NCBI GenBank assembly: GCA_902764825.1
Contig: CACWXL010000001.1
Coordinates: 186,001 to 250,000, forward strand
Source: Oscillospiraceae bacterium
GTDB lineage: Bacteria; Bacillota; Clostridia; Saccharofermentanales; Saccharofermentanaceae
Direction: 5' to 3'
Length of the DNA: 64,000 nucleotides
In this document: positions 61,505 through 64,000 of the stretch, in pieces
How positions within the stretch are numbered: position 1 is the first letter of the stretch
Layout: every line of letters starts with the position of its first letter
Made by a program: the position numbers and the translations under genes
The notes under the pieces: generated by a model
Told to the model about the DNA's origin: nothing
Database searches by the model: none
Seen by the model: the letters and a program-made list of their open reading frames with translations, nothing else

Positions 61505-61686
61505 TTGAAAGAAGCCTCCATATTAGCCTAAAAATCCGCATACATTATACACAAAATAAATTAAAACAAAAAATATAAATAAAGGCATGTATATGGCATT
61601 TGCGTTTCAGCAAATTAAGGATCAGTTGTAATTTCAATAAGCGTGATAAAAAGACCGGGAACTCGAAAAACGCAACACACAAAAAA

Positions 61687-61714
61687 AAAAAAAGTTGCCT
61701 CATATGAGACAACT
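61687..61714 (-). terminator. Terminator behind the tRNA-Leu/fMet pair
   Basis: Minus strand AGTTGTCTCA-TA-TGAGGCAACT (one G-U pair) followed by a run of 14 or more T. It ends the tRNA transcript 11 bases after tRNA-fMet. Confidence 0.9.
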
Positions 61715-61724
61715 CTTCATTTAC

Positions 61725-61801
61725 TGGTTGCGGAGGCGGGACTCGAACCACACGACCTCCGGGTTATGAGCCCGGCAAGCTACCAACTGCTCCACTCCGC
61801 G
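61725..61801 (-). tRNA. Initiator tRNA-fMet (CAT)
   Basis: Minus strand: 77 nt, acceptor CGCGGAG/CTCCGCA with the diagnostic C1-A72 mismatch, GGGCTCATAACCC anticodon arm (three G-C pairs), encoded CCA. All initiator hallmarks are present. Confidence 0.97.
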
Positions 61802-61834
61802 ATATCAATCGCCTGCACTTAATAAAGGAATAAA

Positions 61835-61921
61835 TGGTGCTCGTGACCGGACTTGAACCGGTACGGATTTTACTCCGACGGATTTTAAGTCCGTTGCGTC
61901 TGCCAATTCCGCCACACGAGC
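61835..61921 (-). tRNA. tRNA-Leu (TAA)
   Basis: Minus strand: 87 nt, acceptor GCTCGTG/CACGAGC, long variable arm, anticodon loop CTTAAAA giving TAA, encoded CCA. Co-transcribed with fMet, 33 bases apart. Confidence 0.95.
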
Positions 61922-62024
61922 CTATCCGTAAGTGCTGAATGATATTATCATCATGCCTCTTTAAAGTCAAGACAAGATTCTTTTATCTATGTCAGAAATG
62001 ACAGAAAACCGTAACATAACTATA

Positions 62025-62052
62025 TTGATTGAAAACCGAAGAGCGTTACAAT
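62025..62052 (+). promoter_or_regulatory. Promoter of the right-edge membrane protein gene
   Basis: TTGATT (62025-62030), 16 bases, TACAAT (62047-62052), 33 bases before ATG 62086. Confidence 0.65.
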
Positions 62053-62085
62053 TGTATATATTATTATAAAAAGGAGATTAGACTT

Positions 62086-64000
62086 ATGCCTAACGATCCT
62101 GAAGATTTTAACAAGATAAACGGAATCAACAATCCTGATAACAAGGACGATATAATTGATTCCTCCTTCGGTGTGCGCTTTAAACCCGGAGACAAAACAG
62201 AGTCTATAGCAGACAAGCTTAAAGAGACCAAAGAGAATATCGAGAAGAAGACAACAGAGACAGCTTCTGCCGGAACCAGCAGATTTGATCCCTCTTCCTC
62301 TGACGGTTTCAAAGACAGTTTTAAAGATGAATTCGATAATTTTGAATTTGATTCTTCCATATCTGCATTCAAGCCTTTCAATGCACCTCAGCAGACAGAG
62401 GCTCCCAAGTCTGCACCCATACCCGAGGCATTAAAGCCGAAGCCAGCTTCCAACGAACCTGTATTCCCGAAGGATGGCGGCACATTTGATAAGCCTGCAT
62501 TTACAGCAAAGGCACCTGAACCGCCGAAGGAAGCCCTTCCCAAATTTAATGAGATCGACAGCAAGCCTGTTTCGGCAAAGCCTGCCAATGACAAATTCTT
62601 TAACTCCGGCAACGGTCTTGATTTCGCTACATCAGAACACGATAAGAAAACAAGTCCTTTTGCCAACGCAGAAAAGCCCGAGCAGCCAAAGGCCGCTAAT
62701 ATCGATATACCCGGAACGGATAAGCCTTCCGCTCCTGCAGCAGCACCTGCAAAGCCTGTAAATCCTTTTGCAAGCTCTGCACCTGCTCCTGAAGCAAAGC
62801 CGGCACAGAAGGCTCCTGAAGCACCCAAGGGTCAGCCTGCAGGATACAGGCCCCACCCTTCTGCATCAATGACAAATCTCTTTACAACACCTACACAGGC
62901 AACTATGAATGCGGAGAAGGCATTTGCGGAATTCCTGGATGATGACTTTAAGCCTTCAACACAGGCTCCCATAAGTCCTTTTAAGTCTGTTGCCCAGAAA
63001 GCACCTGCAGCAACTGCTCCTTCAGCACCTGCTCCCGCTAAGCCTGTAGAACCTGCAAAGCCTGCAGCACCCGTTGCTCCCGCTAAGCCTGTAGAACCTG
63101 CAAAGCCTGCAGCACCCGTTGCTCCCGCCAAGCCCGTAGAACCTGCAAGACCTGCAGCACCCGTTGCTCCCGCCAAGCCCGTAGAACCTGCAAAACCTGC
63201 AGCACCCGTTGCTCCCGCTAAGCCCGTTGAACCGGCAAGACCTGCAGCACCTGTTGCTCCCGCAAAGCCCGTTGAACCGGCAAGGCCTGCAGCACCCGTT
63301 GCTCCCGCTAAGCCCGTTGAATCCGCAAGACCTGCAGCACCTGTTGCTCCTACAAAACCCGTTGAACCTGCTAAGGCAGCAGCAGTTACCGGAGCAGCCG
63401 TTACAGCAGCTGCAGCAACAGCAGCAGCGGCTACAGCACCCAAGGCTGTTGATACCGTTAAAGCTCCTGCAGAGACTGCACAGCCTCAGAGACCTGCAGC
63501 GTCCGCACCTAAGGCAGAAACACAAGCTCCCAAGGCAGAAACTGCTGCACCTCAGGCACCCGCACAGAGACCCGGAGCTTCAAACAGCAAACCTGCACCT
63601 GCACCTGCACCCGGACCTCAGACAGCACAGAATGCACCTTATTCACCTTTCGAGGCCAAGGGCAAACAGCCTGTTGCCGCAACAAGAGGCGTATCCCATG
63701 CATCACATCAGGACAAGACCATCTCTCCTGTAACTACAGTTAAGAAGTCTAAGAAGAAGGTAAAGGAACCCAAGTCTGCAAAGGATCCCGGTCTTGCAGG
63801 TCTCATCACATTCCTTGTCATCATCGTCCTTGCAATCGGAATCCTTTGGGTATTGGATAACACATCCGGAATCAGAGCATTCTTCGGCAAGAAGACAATT
63901 GAGACAATCCCTACTGTTTCAACCGAAGCTACAACCGAGAAGTCCGTTGAGACTACAACTGAAGCTACAACGACAGTTACCGAAGCTACTACAACAACTA
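62086..64000 (+). CDS. Pro/Ala-rich single-pass membrane protein (cut by right edge)
   Basis: At least 638 residues; the stop lies beyond the window. Residues 1-560 are cytosolic, disordered and Pro/Ala/Lys-rich, with a repeated PAKPVEPAKPAAPVA module (45-bp tandem units at 63031-63372). A basic stretch (KKSKKKVKEPKSAK) is followed by one membrane helix (about 567-588, GLITFLVIIVLAIGILWVL) and a Thr-rich external tail (TTEATTTVTEA) running to the edge. GGAG lies ten bases before ATG 62086. It resembles the other cytosol-helix-tail proteins of the window. Long minus-strand open frames here are mirror images of the biased composition. Confidence 0.75.
   Translation, partial: MPNDPEDFNKINGINNPDNKDDIIDSSFGVRFKPGDKTESIADKLKETKENIEKKTTETASAGTSRFDPSSSDGFKDSFKDEFDNFEFDSSISAFKPFNAPQQTEAPKSAPIPEALKPKPASNEPVFPKDGGTFDKPAFTAKAPEPPKEALPKFNEIDSKPVSAKPANDKFFNSGNGLDFATSEHDKKTSPFANAEKPEQPKAANIDIPGTDKPSAPAAAPAKPVNPFASSAPAPEAKPAQKAPEAPKGQPAGYRPHPSASMTNLFTTPTQATMNAEKAFAEFLDDDFKPSTQAPISPFKSVAQKAPAATAPSAPAPAKPVEPAKPAAPVAPAKPVEPAKPAAPVAPAKPVEPARPAAPVAPAKPVEPAKPAAPVAPAKPVEPARPAAPVAPAKPVEPARPAAPVAPAKPVESARPAAPVAPTKPVEPAKAAAVTGAAVTAAAATAAAATAPKAVDTVKAPAETAQPQRPAASAPKAETQAPKAETAAPQAPAQRPGASNSKPAPAPAPGPQTAQNAPYSPFEAKGKQPVAATRGVSHASHQDKTISPVTTVKKSKKKVKEPKSAKDPGLAGLITFLVIIVLAIGILWVLDNTSGIRAFFGKKTIETIPTVSTEATTEKSVETTTEATTTVTEATTTT
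63031..63372 (+). repeat. 45-bp tandem coding repeat
   Basis: Seven full units and one partial unit of a 45-base repeat (GCTCCCGCTAAGCCTGTAGA...) encode the 15-residue module APAKPVEPAKPAAPV. Units differ mostly at third codon positions (AAG/AGA, GTA/GTT), so selection on the protein rather than very recent amplification is suggested. Confidence 0.9.

Noticed and set aside
63031..63372. Possible CRISPR array
   Set aside because: Units are contiguous in-frame coding repeats without spacers, and no cas genes are near.
62064..63525. Long minus-strand open frames rich in Gly/Ala/Cys opposite the Pro/Ala-rich gene
   Set aside because: They mirror the biased codon composition of the plus-strand repeat gene; they have no ribosome sites and no domain.

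Overview
The window is a bacterial chromosome segment with a GC content in the mid-40s by eye. It looks like a Gram-positive Clostridia-type Firmicute. The evidence is the gene order asp23-amaP-nusB-xseA-xseB-ispA-dxs-nadK-argR-recN, the order miaB-mutS-mutL-miaA, a LexA with a Bacillus-like operator, strong GGAGG ribosome sites, lipoprotein signals and proline- or threonine-rich wall-spanning tails. An uncultured gut or rumen relative of Oscillospiraceae or Saccharofermentans is plausible, but this is inference. No phage, insertion sequence or CRISPR array was seen.

Region 1 (1-11.3 kb) is core: one long leftward operon from asp23 to recN (cut by the left edge), then efp, yqeG and a rightward aspartokinase gene. 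Region 2 (11.3-16.5 kb) is a tight leftward five-gene operon: a small secreted protein, two FtsX/MacB-type permeases, a propeller plus solute-binding-like lipoprotein and an ABC ATPase. Region 3 (16.8-31.7 kb) holds a PP2C-like/SH3 membrane receptor, a frameshifted glutamate dehydrogenase gene, lexA with a clear SOS promoter, the mismatch repair/tRNA modification cluster, a DacA-type carboxypeptidase and a Fur-family regulator.

Region 4 (31.7-48.5 kb) is the accessory part. It carries a BlaI/BlaR1-type pair whose sensor has the same C-terminal domain as two neighbouring lipoproteins. It also has MerR- and MarR-controlled small operons. Its most interesting part is a putative NAD-linked regulon: an SPFH protein, a divergent NAD-kinase-like protein, a NUDIX-winged-helix (NrtR-like) regulator and a large methyltransferase fusion. 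Three matching inverted repeats (arms around TTAGTA/TACTAA, always a 9-base spacer) lie at the two promoter regions, one exactly between a consensus -35 and -10. Several zinc-ribbon proteins of unknown role follow.

Region 5 (48.5-64 kb) has two tRNA pairs (Tyr plus a CAT tRNA; initiator fMet plus Leu-TAA), aspartate-semialdehyde dehydrogenase, an SGNH esterase, a Xer-type recombinase, a four-gene redox operon, and a cluster of membrane proteins with low-complexity tails. The latter include a sensor-MFS fusion with a glutamine/tyrosine-rich tail and, at the right edge, a Pro/Ala-rich protein with a 45-bp coding repeat.

Functions were assigned from motifs and gene order read by eye; no database search was run.
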